Numbered from the stretch's first letter, positions 1-9,766 are shown. The stretch: DNA of 64,000 nt from Paracoccus ravus (GCF_004522175.1 NZ_SDEB01000007.1:112716-176715); one strand, 5' to 3'. Made by a program: numbers and translations. Notes: a model not told the origin generated them from the sequence alone.

Positions 1-1
1 C

Positions 2-409
2 CGCGTGCAGCGCGCATGGGAGGTCCTGCGGGCCACCGGGCGCGGCATCTCGCAATGGCAGGCCGAAACCGGACCGGCGCTGATCGGGCCCGACATCTCC
101 GAGCGGCTTGTACTGGTCTCGGACAGGGATTGGCTGGCCGAGCGCATCTCGCGCAGATTCGGCATGATGATGGAACAGGGGGCGCTGGACGAGGTGCGCG
201 CCATGCTGCCGCAATGGCAGCCGCAGGCGCTTTGGGCGCGGGCGATCGGCGCGCCGGAACTGGTGGCCCATCTGCGGGGCGAATGCAGCCTGCCCGATGC
301 CGTGGAACGCGCGGTGATCGCGACGCGGCAATATGCCAAATCGCAAAGAATCTTTTTCCGCAACCGGATGCGGGACTGGCGGTTAGTCAAGATGGATACT
401 GCATCCTGA
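2..409 (+). CDS. miaA: tRNA dimethylallyltransferase, C-terminal part
   Basis: This is the last 135 codons of MiaA, which transfers a dimethylallyl group to A37 of tRNAs that read UNN codons. The frame is open from the left edge, so the N-terminal half (P-loop and tRNA-binding start, roughly 150 residues in the family) lies outside the window. The visible part holds the typical RVxRAWEVLRATGR region at the start and the family's C-terminal signature RQYAKSQRIFFRNRM near the end. It ends in TGA. No terminator is obvious in the 99 bases before the next gene. Confidence 0.9.
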   Translation, partial: RVQRAWEVLRATGRGISQWQAETGPALIGPDISERLVLVSDRDWLAERISRRFGMMMEQGALDEVRAMLPQWQPQALWARAIGAPELVAHLRGECSLPDAVERAVIATRQYAKSQRIFFRNRMRDWRLVKMDTAS

Positions 410-508
410 TTACCACAGCTTAACCCTTCCTCAATCGAAGGGCGATAAGTTTTCGGTGATAGGGCCAAGGCGCGGTAGCCTGAAGCCACGAATCGAGAAA
501 GCCGCCGC

Positions 509-1585
509 ATGACCGGAAACCTGCGCTCGCGTGATCTTCCTCTTCCGTCCTCGCCGGCCAGCGCCGAGGATCGCCGCCTGCATGGGGCGTCCATCACCGC
601 GGATGTGATCCTTGAACCTTCGCATCGCGACCCGCGCCCGATCCGGGGATTTGCCGGACCGGCGGCGCAAATCCAGACATCCCCGCTTTCGTCCGAGGCG
701 CGGGCGGAACGCAACAAGCCGGGCTTTCTGCGCGTGCCGCGCAGCGACGGGCTGCGCCTGATGCCGCTCTCGGGCTTTGCCTGGGGCGGCCCCATGCGGA
801 GCACGGTGCCGGGCGGGCAGGAACGGCGGATGCCGCGGCTGCGCGGGGATCATGTGATCCTGTTCGTCGCCAAGGGTGGGACGATCTTGGAATTCCCCCG
901 CAAAAGCGAATTCGTCGGAGAGGGGCGGATCGCCTATATCCCTGCTGGAACCGCGTTTTCGCTGCATCCCCGCCCGGCGGTCGAAGGCTGGGCGCTCTTG
1001 CTGCCGCCCGATCTGGTGGCGGATCTTCCGGTGCCCCTGCCCTCGAGATTTCAATATGGCCTGCCGAGCCCGGCAGACGAAACATTGCTCGGTCCGGCAC
1101 TGGCAGCGCTGGGACAGGACCATCTGCGCGGCTCGGTCGAGCCCCTGGCGACCGCCTGTCATCTGAGCATCGTCTCGCTGGCCCTGTCACGGGCAAGCCA
1201 GGATGTCGCCGGGGTCGAGGCGGAGCATCTGCATTCGACCGAGGGCCGAATTCTGACGGACAGTTTCCTGAGCCTCGCGGACCGCCATCTGGGCCAGAAC
1301 CGCACGATCGCCGAGATGGCGCGCGATCTGGGTTGCACCGTCGCCCAATTGGACCATGCCTGCCACGAAACGCGCGGACGCAGCCCTCTGGAACTGTTAT
1401 ATGCGCTGCGCCTTGACCATGCCGCAGTCCTGCTGCGGGAAACGGATCTTGACGTGGCCCAGATCGCCGAGGATCTCGGCTATAGCGGGCCGGGCCATTT
1501 CATGCGCAGCTTTGCCGCAGCCACCGGCCGCACGCCCGAGGCGTTCCGGACCCTGCTGCAGGACGGTCCCGCCGCGGGCGATTAG
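509..1585 (+). CDS. AraC-family transcriptional regulator
   Basis: A 358-residue protein with a C-terminal AraC-type double helix-turn-helix (about residues 251-350). The second HTH shows the usual DVAQIAEDLGYSGPGHFMRSF pattern, followed by the GRTPEAFR tail. Residues 85-170 look like an AraC-type cupin effector domain (short beta-strands, HVILFVAKGG). The ligand cannot be told from the sequence. The first 70 or so residues are Pro/Arg/Ser-rich and unlike the family, so the true start may lie further downstream. I kept the first ATG because no later start has a clearly better ribosome binding site. It stands alone between miaA and the convergent rlmE. Confidence 0.8.
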   Translation: MTGNLRSRDLPLPSSPASAEDRRLHGASITADVILEPSHRDPRPIRGFAGPAAQIQTSPLSSEARAERNKPGFLRVPRSDGLRLMPLSGFAWGGPMRSTVPGGQERRMPRLRGDHVILFVAKGGTILEFPRKSEFVGEGRIAYIPAGTAFSLHPRPAVEGWALLLPPDLVADLPVPLPSRFQYGLPSPADETLLGPALAALGQDHLRGSVEPLATACHLSIVSLALSRASQDVAGVEAEHLHSTEGRILTDSFLSLADRHLGQNRTIAEMARDLGCTVAQLDHACHETRGRSPLELLYALRLDHAAVLLRETDLDVAQIAEDLGYSGPGHFMRSFAAATGRTPEAFRTLLQDGPAAGD

Positions 1586-1613
1586 ACGCCAGGCGGAATT
1601 GCGCCAATGCGGA

Positions 1614-2381
1614 TCATTCCTCGGACTGGTCCGGCGCGCCCGCCACGTCGTCGCCACGCCCGCGGAAGCCTTGCGCCACGACGAATTTCTCTGAGGAATC
1701 CGAGCGGCTTGCCGGCGGCTTCACATTCGCGACCTTGCGGAAATTGCGCTTCAACTGGGCCTGCATCTCGGACTCGGCGCCGCCGGCGAGGACTTTGGCG
1801 ACAAACGTCCCGCCCGGCTCAAGCACGTCATAGGCAAGCTGCAACGCCGCCTCGACCAGCGCCACGATGCGCAAATGGTCCGTGCCCTTATGCCCGGACG
1901 AGGCCGCGGCCATGTCCGACATGACCACATCGGCACGCCCGCCCAGCCATTCCTTGACCTTGTCATCGGCCCCGTCGGACAGGAAATCCAACTGATGCAC
2001 TTCTGCACCGGCGATTGGCTCGACCTCCTGCAGATCGACGCCCAGCACGCGTCCGACGCGCTTGCCGGATTTCTCGCCCAGAGCATTCACCCGCGGCACG
2101 GCCACCTGGCACCAGCCGCCCGGCGCGCAGCCCAGATCGACGACTCGCGCCCCGGGCACGAGAAAGCGGAACTTGTCGTCCAGTTCCATGATCTTGTAGG
2201 CGGCGCGGCCGCGATAGCCGTCCTTCTTGGCGCGCGCGACATAGGGATCGTTCAACTGCCGTTCCAGCCAGAGCGTGCTGGACAGCTTGCGCCCCTTGGC
2301 CGATTTCACGCGCACCCGCAGGTCACGCTGTCCGCGGCCCGAAGTTTTTTTCGCACCGCCCGGTTTCTTGTCGTCGCTCAT
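1614..2381 (-). CDS. rlmE: 23S rRNA (uridine-2'-O)-methyltransferase RlmE (FtsJ/RrmJ)
   Basis: A 255-residue SAM-dependent 2'-O-methyltransferase that modifies U2552 of 23S rRNA (E. coli numbering) late in 50S assembly. The SAM motif [10 protein letters not shown] is at residues 81-90. The K-D-K-E catalytic tetrad is recognisable as K63 (AYK), D156 (MSDMA), K196 (AKVLAGG) and E231 (SEKF). The N terminus has a basic Lys/Arg-rich extension of about 35 residues, as is common in alphaproteobacteria. It lies one base after the stop of the ppx gene, so the two are almost certainly co-transcribed. Confidence 0.95.
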   Translation of the reverse strand: MSDDKKPGGAKKTSGRGQRDLRVRVKSAKGRKLSSTLWLERQLNDPYVARAKKDGYRGRAAYKIMELDDKFRFLVPGARVVDLGCAPGGWCQVAVPRVNALGEKSGKRVGRVLGVDLQEVEPIAGAEVHQLDFLSDGADDKVKEWLGGRADVVMSDMAAASSGHKGTDHLRIVALVEAALQLAYDVLEPGGTFVAKVLAGGAESEMQAQLKRNFRKVANVKPPASRSDSSEKFVVAQGFRGRGDDVAGAPDQSEE

Positions 2382-2382
2382 C

Positions 2383-3507
2383 TCATGCTACCCCGTTCAA
2401 TCCGTCGGGGGCCAGCACCCCGTCCTTGACCATTTGGGCATATAGCAGGCCTTCGCGCAGACCGCGATCCGCAACTGACAGTCTTTTCGTCGGCCAGACC
2501 CGCATCAGCGTCTGCAGGATCGCCGCGCCGGACATGATCAGCGCATGTCTTTCGCGGCCGATGCGTGGATCGGCGCGACGCCCTTCCGGACCAAGCGCCA
2601 GATAGTCGCGAATCACCCGGTCGATCTGGCTCGATGTCATGGTCAGCCCATCGACCTTGGTGCGGTCATAGCGGCGCAGGCCCAGATGGCTTGCCGCCAC
2701 CGTGGTCACTGTCCCCGAGGTGCCGATGACCTGAAAATTCTCGTCAAAGCTCTGGCTCAGCGAATAGGGGCTGAAATCCGAGAGCATCTCTTCGAAATGC
2801 CAGGACATCAGGGCAAAGCGGCCCTCATCCTCTTCGACATCCTCGAACTGGTCGCGCAGGGTCGCGACGCCCAGAGGCACGCTGATCCAGTCCACCACCC
2901 GCGCGCCGCCCGGCTGCGGATTGCGGAACCCATCCGCCAGCCGCATGATCGCGCGCGGCCGTTCCGTCGGTTCGACCTCGGCCAGATCGATCCAGACCAG
3001 TTCGGTCGAACCACCGCCGATATCGACGACCAGCAGTTGATCCGTGCGATGGCTGACAAGAGGCGCGCAGGAGATTACCGCAAGACGGGCCTCTTCCTCG
3101 GCGCAGATGATCTCGACCGGCAGACCTGTCTCGCGCCGGATCATGCGCAGGAAATCGCGGCTGTTGCGGGCGCGGCGACAGGCCTCGGTCGCGACAAGCC
3201 GCATGCGCGTGACCTTATGCGTCTCTAGCTTGCGCCGGCACACCTGAAGGGCATGGACCGTTCGCGCCATCGAGGGACGCGAAAGCCTGCCGGATGCCTC
3301 GAGCCCCTGCCCCAGTTGGACCGGCTTCGAGAAACTGTCGATCACCTGGAACTGACTGCCCGACGGTCGGGCAATCAGCATCCGGCAACTGTTGGTGCCA
3401 AGATCCAGCGCCGCGTAAAGCGGCCCGTCCTCGGCCGGGCGGGTGACGAAAGGCTCGACCGTATTTCTCGGGAACGCGTCCGCACCCGCGGGACGCCTGG
3501 GCGTCAT
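2383..3507 (-). CDS. ppx: Ppx/GppA family exopolyphosphatase / pppGpp phosphohydrolase
   Basis: A 374-residue member of the ASKHA-fold Ppx/GppA family, which hydrolyses polyphosphate or pppGpp. The two phosphate-binding loops are visible: [10 protein letters not shown] (35-44) and [10 protein letters not shown] (161-170). The family's [10 protein letters not shown] segment is at 107-116. The ATG at 3507 is preceded by GGAGGGC at a good distance, which favours it over a TTG seven codons upstream. At 374 residues it is a short single-module type lacking the C-terminal helical domain of E. coli Ppx. Whether polyP or pppGpp is preferred cannot be read from the sequence. It is first in an operon with rlmE. 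Confidence 0.88.
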   Translation of the reverse strand: MTPRRPAGADAFPRNTVEPFVTRPAEDGPLYAALDLGTNSCRMLIARPSGSQFQVIDSFSKPVQLGQGLEASGRLSRPSMARTVHALQVCRRKLETHKVTRMRLVATEACRRARNSRDFLRMIRRETGLPVEIICAEEEARLAVISCAPLVSHRTDQLLVVDIGGGSTELVWIDLAEVEPTERPRAIMRLADGFRNPQPGGARVVDWISVPLGVATLRDQFEDVEEDEGRFALMSWHFEEMLSDFSPYSLSQSFDENFQVIGTSGTVTTVAASHLGLRRYDRTKVDGLTMTSSQIDRVIRDYLALGPEGRRADPRIGRERHALIMSGAAILQTLMRVWPTKRLSVADRGLREGLLYAQMVKDGVLAPDGLNGVA

Positions 3508-3612
3508 ATCCACGCCCTCCGATTTCAAGTTGAGATCAAGTTAGCTTGCACCTTTCACCGGTTCAAGGGGTTGCGCCCCCTGCGCCCCTCGACAGGTGGC
3601 GATGAAGGGATT

Positions 3613-3789
3613 ATGCCGCATGACATGATCGTTATCGTCGCACTCATCCTTGGCGCCGCGATCGGTTGGAGACGTGCCGCCCGCTTCGGCGGCGCGCGGG
3701 CCGACCGGCTGCAATACGCCGCCGCTCATGGCATCGGCCTGGCTGTGCTGGGCCTCTTCGCCACAATTCTACTGGCCCGGCTGGGCTGA
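3613..3789 (+). CDS. 58-residue membrane protein, translationally coupled to the VWA gene
   Basis: A 58-codon ORF starting ATG at 3613. It has two hydrophobic segments (residues about 4-18 and 40-56) flanking a basic, Arg-rich loop, so it is a likely two-pass inner-membrane protein. Its TGA overlaps the ATG of the following VWA gene by one base (TGATG), which argues that it is real and co-translated. I know similar small proteins upstream of VWA genes in Rhodobacterales, sometimes labelled apolipoprotein acyltransferase. Nothing in these 58 residues supports that label. Confidence 0.7.
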   Translation: MPHDMIVIVALILGAAIGWRRAARFGGARADRLQYAAAHGIGLAVLGLFATILLARLG

Positions 3790-4970
3790 TGTTCCGACCC
3801 TTTCTCGATAGCCTGCGCCGCCACGGGGTTCCGGCCAGCCTGCGGGAATATCTGGATCTGCTTGCCGGGCTTCAGGCCGGATTGTCGGATTGGACGCCCG
3901 AGGGGTTCTACCACCTCGCCCGCGCCGTTCTGGTCAAGAACGAGGCGCATATCGACCGCTTCGACCGGGCCTTTGCCGAGGCATTCTCGGGGCTTGACGA
4001 AATCCCGCTGGACGCGCTGGTGAGCCAGGCCGCGATCCCGCGCGAATGGCTGGAAAAGCTGGCCGAGAAATTCCTGACGCCGGACGAGCGCGCAGCGATT
4101 CAGGGTCCGGGCAGTTTCGAGGAACTGATGAAACGCCTGCGCGAGCGACTGGCCGAGCAGCAGGGCCGTCATCAGGGCGGCAGCAAATGGATCGGCACGG
4201 CGGGAACCTCACCCTTTGGCGCTTACGGCTATAATCCCGAGGGTGTGCGCATCGGGCAAGACGAAAGCCGTCATCGTCGCGCGGCCAAGGTCTGGGACCG
4301 ACGCGAATTTCGGGATTTTGACGATTCGGTGGCGCTTGGAACCCGCAATATCAAGGTTGCGCTCAAGCGGTTGCGGCAATGGGCCCGGCATGGCGCGGCA
4401 GAGGAACTGGACCTGCCCGGCACGATCCGCGCCAGCGCCGAGCATGGATATATCGACGTCCGGACCCGGCCCGAGCGTCATAACGCGGTGAAAGTGCTGC
4501 TGTTTCTGGATGTCGGCGGCTCGATGGACGAACATGCCCGGCAGGTGGACGAATTGTTTTCGGCCGCGCGCGCAGAGTTCAAGCATCTCGAACATTTCTA
4601 CTTTCACAACTGCATCTACGAATCCCTCTGGAAGGACAATCGCAGGCGCTGGACCGAGACCATGCCGACCCGCGAGGTGATCAATCGCTATGGCCGGGAC
4701 TACAAGGCCATTTTCGTCGGTGATGCGGCCATGTCACCCTATGAGATTGCTCTCGCCGGTGGCGCGAACGAACATTGGAACCCCGAGTCCGGCGAGATCT
4801 GGCTGCGGCGTCTGCGCGAGGCCTGGCCCGACAATGTCTGGCTGAACCCGCTCGCCCCGGCAGACTGGCCGCAGACAAGATCGATCCAGATGGTTCAGAC
4901 GATCTTCGAGCAAAGGATGAAACCCCTGACACTCGAGGGACTGACCGAGGCCATGCGGCTGCTTGGCTAG
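3789..4970 (+). CDS. VWA (CoxE-like) domain protein, COG3825 type
   Basis: A 393-residue protein with a C-terminal von Willebrand A domain (about residues 230-390) and a helical N-terminal half. This is the layout of the COG3825/CoxE-like family, which usually works with a MoxR-type AAA+ ATPase in metal or cofactor maturation. The MIDAS loop reads DVGGSMD (241-247): the first serine of DxSxS is replaced by glycine. The segment KWIGTAGTSPFGAYGYNPEG (133-152) is highly conserved in this family as I remember it. No MoxR gene is adjacent, so a partner would have to lie elsewhere. The start overlaps the preceding small gene. Confidence 0.82.
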   Translation: MFRPFLDSLRRHGVPASLREYLDLLAGLQAGLSDWTPEGFYHLARAVLVKNEAHIDRFDRAFAEAFSGLDEIPLDALVSQAAIPREWLEKLAEKFLTPDERAAIQGPGSFEELMKRLRERLAEQQGRHQGGSKWIGTAGTSPFGAYGYNPEGVRIGQDESRHRRAAKVWDRREFRDFDDSVALGTRNIKVALKRLRQWARHGAAEELDLPGTIRASAEHGYIDVRTRPERHNAVKVLLFLDVGGSMDEHARQVDELFSAARAEFKHLEHFYFHNCIYESLWKDNRRRWTETMPTREVINRYGRDYKAIFVGDAAMSPYEIALAGGANEHWNPESGEIWLRRLREAWPDNVWLNPLAPADWPQTRSIQMVQTIFEQRMKPLTLEGLTEAMRLLG

Positions 4971-4997
4971 CGCCCCGGGCGATCCCATATTGGTGAC

Positions 4998-5699
4998 ATG
5001 CTGAAATTCACGCCGATCCTTCTCATCCTGCTTTACACCGCCGCGATGTGGTATTTCTCGCTCTGGCGGCTCAAGGCCGAGTTGCAGACAAAATCCACAC
5101 CGCTCGATCACCCGAGGCTACAGCCGATGCTGGCCCGGCTGGGCAAGGCGATGGATCTGCCACCGATCCGGGCTCATATCTACGAGATCGCCCCGGTCAA
5201 CGGGCTGGCCGCGCCGGATGGGCGCATCTTTCTGACCCGCGGATTCATCGACCGGCTGGATCGCGGCGAGGTCACCGAGCCAGAGCTGGCCTCGGTCATT
5301 GCGCATGAGCTGGGCCATGTCGCGCATGGGCATTCGCGAAAACGCATGGTCGATTTTGCCGGTCAGAACGTGATTCGCATGGTCCTTGCGGGTCTGCTTG
5401 GCAGGCTGTTGCCCGGCATTGGCGCATGGATCGCGGGCATTGTGGCAACAGCGGTGGCCGCGCGGCTATCGCGCGAGGATGAATTCGAAGCCGATGCCTT
5501 TGCAAGCGCCCTGATGGTCAAGGCGGGGCTGGGCACCGCGCCTCAGAAAAGCCTGTTTCGCAAGCTGGAAGGACTGACCGGTGGGACAAAAGGGCAGCCG
5601 GCCTGGCTGATGTCCCATCCCAAGACCGAAGCACGCATCGCCGCCATCGAGAGACTCGAAGCGCGCTGGGGGCTCGACCGGGCTTGTCCCGCGAAATGA
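4998..5699 (+). CDS. M48-family membrane zinc metalloprotease
   Basis: A 233-residue HtpX/Ste24-like protease. HELGH (103-107) provides two zinc histidines and the catalytic Glu, and EADAFA (165-170) gives the third ligand. A short N-terminal membrane segment (3-21) and a hydrophobic stretch (about 128-155) place the active site at the membrane. The C-terminal SHPKTEARI (206-214) is the family's substrate-cleft motif. It follows the VWA gene by 27 bases and may be in the same operon. Substrates are unknown; quality control of membrane proteins is the usual family role. Confidence 0.9.
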   Translation: MLKFTPILLILLYTAAMWYFSLWRLKAELQTKSTPLDHPRLQPMLARLGKAMDLPPIRAHIYEIAPVNGLAAPDGRIFLTRGFIDRLDRGEVTEPELASVIAHELGHVAHGHSRKRMVDFAGQNVIRMVLAGLLGRLLPGIGAWIAGIVATAVAARLSREDEFEADAFASALMVKAGLGTAPQKSLFRKLEGLTGGTKGQPAWLMSHPKTEARIAAIERLEARWGLDRACPAK

Positions 5700-5737
5700 T
5701 TGCCATATGCTGCGGCTGCAAAGCGTTCTGAGCCGTA

Positions 5738-6937
5738 ATGACCCGACCCTTTCGCCGCCGCGTGCTTTACATTCCCGGCTACGACCCGATCCCGCCCCGG
5801 CGGTACCGCGAGCTGTACAAGCGCGAGGGCAGCGCGCAGGCCCGCATCTCGGGCTATGACCTGGACTTCGGGCCGAGGCGGGACCGCAAGGGCTTTGGCT
5901 GGGGCGTCGCGGGCCGGTTCGGTGACCAGACGAGCGAAGCCGAGATCGAGGTTCTGGTCTGGGCCGATATCGTCCAGGGCTCGATGGGTCAGTCGATCCT
6001 GGCCACCTATGATCAGCTTTGGCGCACGGCCTGGGCCTATATAGGCAGCGGCGCGCTGTTTCGCCTGATGCGACTGCGCCGTGGTCCGGTGATTGCGGCG
6101 CTCTATCCCGTGGTCATCCTGATCCTGCAATTGCTGGCGGCGCTTCTGGTCGGCGGCGCAGTGGGATGGGCGCTGGGATGGGTGACGGGTCTGGGACATT
6201 GGCTGGCACTTCCGGTCACGCTGGCCCTGTGCTGGCTGGGCCTGCGCCTGTGGCAGCGGATCGACGGCAGGATCTTTGCCTATTACCTGATGCATGATTA
6301 CGCGTTCACGGCGCGGAATGGCGGGGCCTATCCCGCCGCACTCGAGGCGCGTCTTTCCGAATTCGCGACTCGCATCGCCGAGGTGCTGCAAGGTGACTGG
6401 GATGAGGTGCTCGTGGTCGGGCATAGTTCCGGAGCCTATCTCGGGGTCTCGGTCCTTGCCGATCTGATCCGGCAGGGCCATGTGCCGAAGGATGGGCCAA
6501 GGCTGGCCTTCCTGTCTTTGGGGCATGTCGTGCCGATGGCCTCGTTCCTGCCCCGCGCCAATCGCCTGCGCAGGGATTTGCGGGACCTTTCGGATCGGGA
6601 CGAGTTGACTTGGATCGATGTCACCGCGCCGGGGGATGCCTGCTCGTTCGGGCTCTGCGATCCGGTGGCGGTTTCAGGCGTCGCGCCAGCCGGACGCAAG
6701 CATCCCCTGATCCTGTCCGCGGCCTTTTCGCAGACGCTTTCCCCCGAAAAACGGCGCGCCTTGCGCTTTCACTGGTTCAGGCTGCATTTCCAGTATCTCT
6801 GCGCCTTTGACCGGCCGGGAGATTACGACTATTTCGCAATCACCGCCGGCCCGGTCACGCTGGAGCAACGCTTTGCCGGACGTGCGCATTCCCCCGGCCG
6901 CATCGCCCGCCCGGTCAATCGCTGGACCGCGACATGA
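5738..6937 (+). CDS. membrane-embedded alpha/beta-hydrolase-like protein, function unknown
   Basis: A 399-residue protein with an alpha/beta-hydrolase look. VLYIPGYDPIPPRRYRELYK is at the start, and the nucleophile-elbow-like GHSSG is at 228-232 in DEVLVVGHSSGAYLG. Residues 117-170 contain two strong membrane-spanning segments inserted before the elbow, which is not typical of secreted lipases. The reaction is unknown; an esterase or lipase acting on membrane lipids is possible. Its TGA overlaps the start of the P450 gene (ATGA, 4 bases), so the two proteins are made together and may act on the same hydrophobic substrate. Confidence 0.65.
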   Translation: MTRPFRRRVLYIPGYDPIPPRRYRELYKREGSAQARISGYDLDFGPRRDRKGFGWGVAGRFGDQTSEAEIEVLVWADIVQGSMGQSILATYDQLWRTAWAYIGSGALFRLMRLRRGPVIAALYPVVILILQLLAALLVGGAVGWALGWVTGLGHWLALPVTLALCWLGLRLWQRIDGRIFAYYLMHDYAFTARNGGAYPAALEARLSEFATRIAEVLQGDWDEVLVVGHSSGAYLGVSVLADLIRQGHVPKDGPRLAFLSLGHVVPMASFLPRANRLRRDLRDLSDRDELTWIDVTAPGDACSFGLCDPVAVSGVAPAGRKHPLILSAAFSQTLSPEKRRALRFHWFRLHFQYLCAFDRPGDYDYFAITAGPVTLEQRFAGRAHSPGRIARPVNRWTAT

Positions 6938-8283
6938 TCCCGCCCCGACCTGCAGGACGACAGGGCAAGAGCTCGGTCTGGCGTTTTGTCCGGGACTTTC
7001 GCCATGACATCCTGACCGCGCAATCCGACAGGCTTTACCGCGCCTGGATGGCAGAGTTCCGCGGTGGCGTGGTCCACAGCTTTACCTGCAACCATCCCGA
7101 CCTTGTCCAACTGATCCTGACCGGCCAGCCGCAGAATTTCCCGAAATCGCCGCGCATGGCGGCGGGGCTGGAACCCTTGCTGGGAAATTCCAGCTTCATC
7201 TCGAATGACGAGACCTGGCTTCGGCAGCGACGGATCATCAACCTGGCCTTTGAACGCGGGCGCGTGCGCCAGTCCTTTCCGGCGATGTGGGACGCGGCGC
7301 AGGCGGCGATCGCGCGGCTGGAATTGCAGGCGGACGGGAGCGAGCGCGACATCGAACCCGAAACCGCGCATCTTGCCGCCGATGTGATCTTTCGCTCGCT
7401 TTTCTCGATCCCGATCGAGGATCGCATCGCCGGTCAGGTCTTTCAGTCCTTCCGCGCGCATCAGGCGGCGCAGCCGATGGTCAATCTGGGGGCGCTGCTC
7501 GGGCTGCCCCGCTGGGCGAGGGTACACCGCCCCGGTGTGAGACGCTCGGCCCGGCGCATCAGATCCCTGATCCGCCAGCTCGTGGATGAACGCGCCGCGC
7601 GGATCGAGGCCGGCGTCGCCCCGCCGGACCTTGCCACCAAGCTGATGACCACGCCGGACCCGGAAAACGGTTGCCCGTTTTCCCGCGGCGAGATGGTCGA
7701 TGAAGTCGCGACCTTTTTCTTGGCCGGTCACGAGACCGGGGCCTCGGCCCTCGCCTGGGCGCTGTATCTCCTGTCCGAGTCCCCAGAATGGCAGGACCGG
7801 GTCGCGCGCGAGGCGCGCGCGCGGCTGGCCCCGGAATTCTCATGCGTGAGGCATTTGGAAACCTCGCGCGCTGTCTTCCGCGAAGCGCTGCGGCTTTATC
7901 CACCGGTGGCCATGACCGTCCGCGAATCCCGCCACGAGGGCATCATGCGCGGGCGCAGGGTCCCGCGCGGCGCGCAGATGGTGATCTCGCCCTGGCACCT
8001 GCATCGCCATGAACGGCTATGGGACAATCCGCATGGTTTCGACCCCGCGCGCTGGGACAGCGAAAACGGCAAAGAATGCCAAAAAACCGCCTATATCCCC
8101 TTCTCGGCCGGGCAAAGGGTCTGCCCCGGCGCGGGTTTCGCCATGGTCGAGGGTCCGCTGCTTTTATCCGCCATTGTCGGAGCCTTCCGGCTGGATCCGC
8201 CTGCCACGCCGCCCCAGCCGATCATGCGGCTGACACTGCGCGGCAAGGACGGCATCCGCCTGCGGCTGCGCAGGCGGTCATGA
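6934..8283 (+). CDS. cytochrome P450
   Basis: A 449-residue heme-thiolate monooxygenase. The I-helix motif AGHET is at 264-268, the K-helix ExxR at E317-R320, and the heme loop FSAGQRVCPG at 390-399 with Cys397 as axial ligand. There is no N-terminal membrane anchor, so it is soluble or peripheral. Electron partners (ferredoxin and reductase) are not adjacent; fdxA at 51 kb is a general ferredoxin. It is translationally coupled to the membrane hydrolase-like gene upstream. The overall style resembles the bacterial CYP1xx proteins that act on fatty acids or terpenoids, but the substrate is not readable. Confidence 0.93.
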   Translation: MIPPRPAGRQGKSSVWRFVRDFRHDILTAQSDRLYRAWMAEFRGGVVHSFTCNHPDLVQLILTGQPQNFPKSPRMAAGLEPLLGNSSFISNDETWLRQRRIINLAFERGRVRQSFPAMWDAAQAAIARLELQADGSERDIEPETAHLAADVIFRSLFSIPIEDRIAGQVFQSFRAHQAAQPMVNLGALLGLPRWARVHRPGVRRSARRIRSLIRQLVDERAARIEAGVAPPDLATKLMTTPDPENGCPFSRGEMVDEVATFFLAGHETGASALAWALYLLSESPEWQDRVAREARARLAPEFSCVRHLETSRAVFREALRLYPPVAMTVRESRHEGIMRGRRVPRGAQMVISPWHLHRHERLWDNPHGFDPARWDSENGKECQKTAYIPFSAGQRVCPGAGFAMVEGPLLLSAIVGAFRLDPPATPPQPIMRLTLRGKDGIRLRLRRRS

Positions 8284-8293
8284 GCCTGTAGGA

Positions 8294-9766
8294 TCAGAGC
8301 CGGTAGATGTCCTGGAACTTGGCCTCGAGATAGTCCAGCAGAGGCGCTTCGCTCACCGGCTCGCCCGTAGCCTGTTCGATCAGATCGCGCGGTGCAAATA
8401 GGCCGCCGTGCCGCTGCATGTTCTCGCGCAGCCATTCCACGGCGGGCGAGGCATCGCCCTGCAAGAGCGCCTGACCCAGATCCGGAACGGCGGCCTGCAT
8501 CGCCCTGTTCAGGCAACCGGCATAGACATTGCCAAGGGCATAGGTCGGGAAATAACCGAATAGGCCTACTGCCCAATGCACGTCCTGCAAAACACCATTT
8601 GCCGGACGATCCACCGCCACGCCGAAATCCTTGAGAAAACGTGCATTCCAGGCCTCGACCAGATCGCCGGTATCGAGCCGCCCCGAGATCAGGTCGCGCT
8701 CGAGATCGAAGCGCAGCATGATATGCAGGTTATATTGCACCTCGTCGGCTTCGGTGCGGATATAACCCGGTGTCACGCGGTTGACCGTGGCATAGAAGGC
8801 CTCGGCATCCGACACGGACAACCCGTCAAATGCGTCCGACATGCGCTGGTAAAGCCAGCCGGTAAAGGCGCGGCTCCGGCCGATCTGGTTTTCGTAGATC
8901 CGGCTTTGGCTTTCATGCGCCCCCATCGAGACCCCCCGCCCCAGCGGAGTGAAGGCATAATCGCTGTCGATACCCTGCTCGTAGCTGGAATGGCCGACTT
9001 CATGGATGGTCGAGTAGAGGCAGTTGAACGGGTCGGTCTCGACAACGCGGGTCGTGATCCGGCTGTCCTGCCAGCGCCCGGAGCTGAAGGGATGCACCGC
9101 AATATCCATCCGCCCGCGCGTCCAGTCATAGCCAAAGGCCGTGGCACAGGTCCGCGCCAGACGCAGCTGCGTTTCCTGTGCGAAATGACCCTGAAGCGGC
9201 GCGGGCTGATGCTCCGATCCCAGCACATCCTCGCGGAGCGCAACAAGCCGGGGGCGCATCGCGTCGAAAAGCGCCGATATTTCCGCCTGAGTCGCGCCCG
9301 GCTCGTAATCGTCGAGCAGCGCGTCGTAAAGATCTCCGCCATTCGCAAGGGCTGCCGCCTCTTCGCGCTTGAGCATCAGGATGTCGTTGAGAACCGGCAG
9401 GAAGTCCTCGGGCGCGTCATTGGCGCGCGCCTCGGCCCAGATGCCTTGCGCCAGCGAGGTCTGGCGCGCGATCTCGGTGGCAAGACGGGACGGCACCAGC
9501 GCCGCACGGCGAAAGTCGCGGGCGACAAGATCCAGGATGCGCTGGTCCTCGTCATCTGCCGCCTCGGCCTGATCCAGCCATTCGCCGATCCGCGGATCGT
9601 TGCGGCGCTCGTGCAAGACGGCCTCCATCGCGGCCATCTCCTCGGCGCGCTGCTCGGTCGCGCCGCGCGGCATGACGGTCTCCTGGTCCCAGCCGAGGCG
9701 CTCGGCCACGGAACTCAGCGCTTCGGTCTGGCGCTGAAAGGCAAGAAGATCGTCGAATGCGCTCAT
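8294..9766 (-). CDS. M32-family metallocarboxypeptidase (Taq type)
   Basis: A 490-residue carboxypeptidase, full length for family M32, acting in the cytoplasm on peptide C termini. The zinc motif HEVGH is at 255-259 and the downstream HESQSR is at 284-289 (E285 as third ligand). The family's HPFSSG loop is at 225-230. Its ATG overlaps the TGA of ctaA (ATGA), so it is second in that transcript. It converges on the P450 gene with only 10 bases between stops and no visible terminator. Confidence 0.94.
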   Translation of the reverse strand: MSAFDDLLAFQRQTEALSSVAERLGWDQETVMPRGATEQRAEEMAAMEAVLHERRNDPRIGEWLDQAEAADDEDQRILDLVARDFRRAALVPSRLATEIARQTSLAQGIWAEARANDAPEDFLPVLNDILMLKREEAAALANGGDLYDALLDDYEPGATQAEISALFDAMRPRLVALREDVLGSEHQPAPLQGHFAQETQLRLARTCATAFGYDWTRGRMDIAVHPFSSGRWQDSRITTRVVETDPFNCLYSTIHEVGHSSYEQGIDSDYAFTPLGRGVSMGAHESQSRIYENQIGRSRAFTGWLYQRMSDAFDGLSVSDAEAFYATVNRVTPGYIRTEADEVQYNLHIMLRFDLERDLISGRLDTGDLVEAWNARFLKDFGVAVDRPANGVLQDVHWAVGLFGYFPTYALGNVYAGCLNRAMQAAVPDLGQALLQGDASPAVEWLRENMQRHGGLFAPRDLIEQATGEPVSEAPLLDYLEAKFQDIYRL

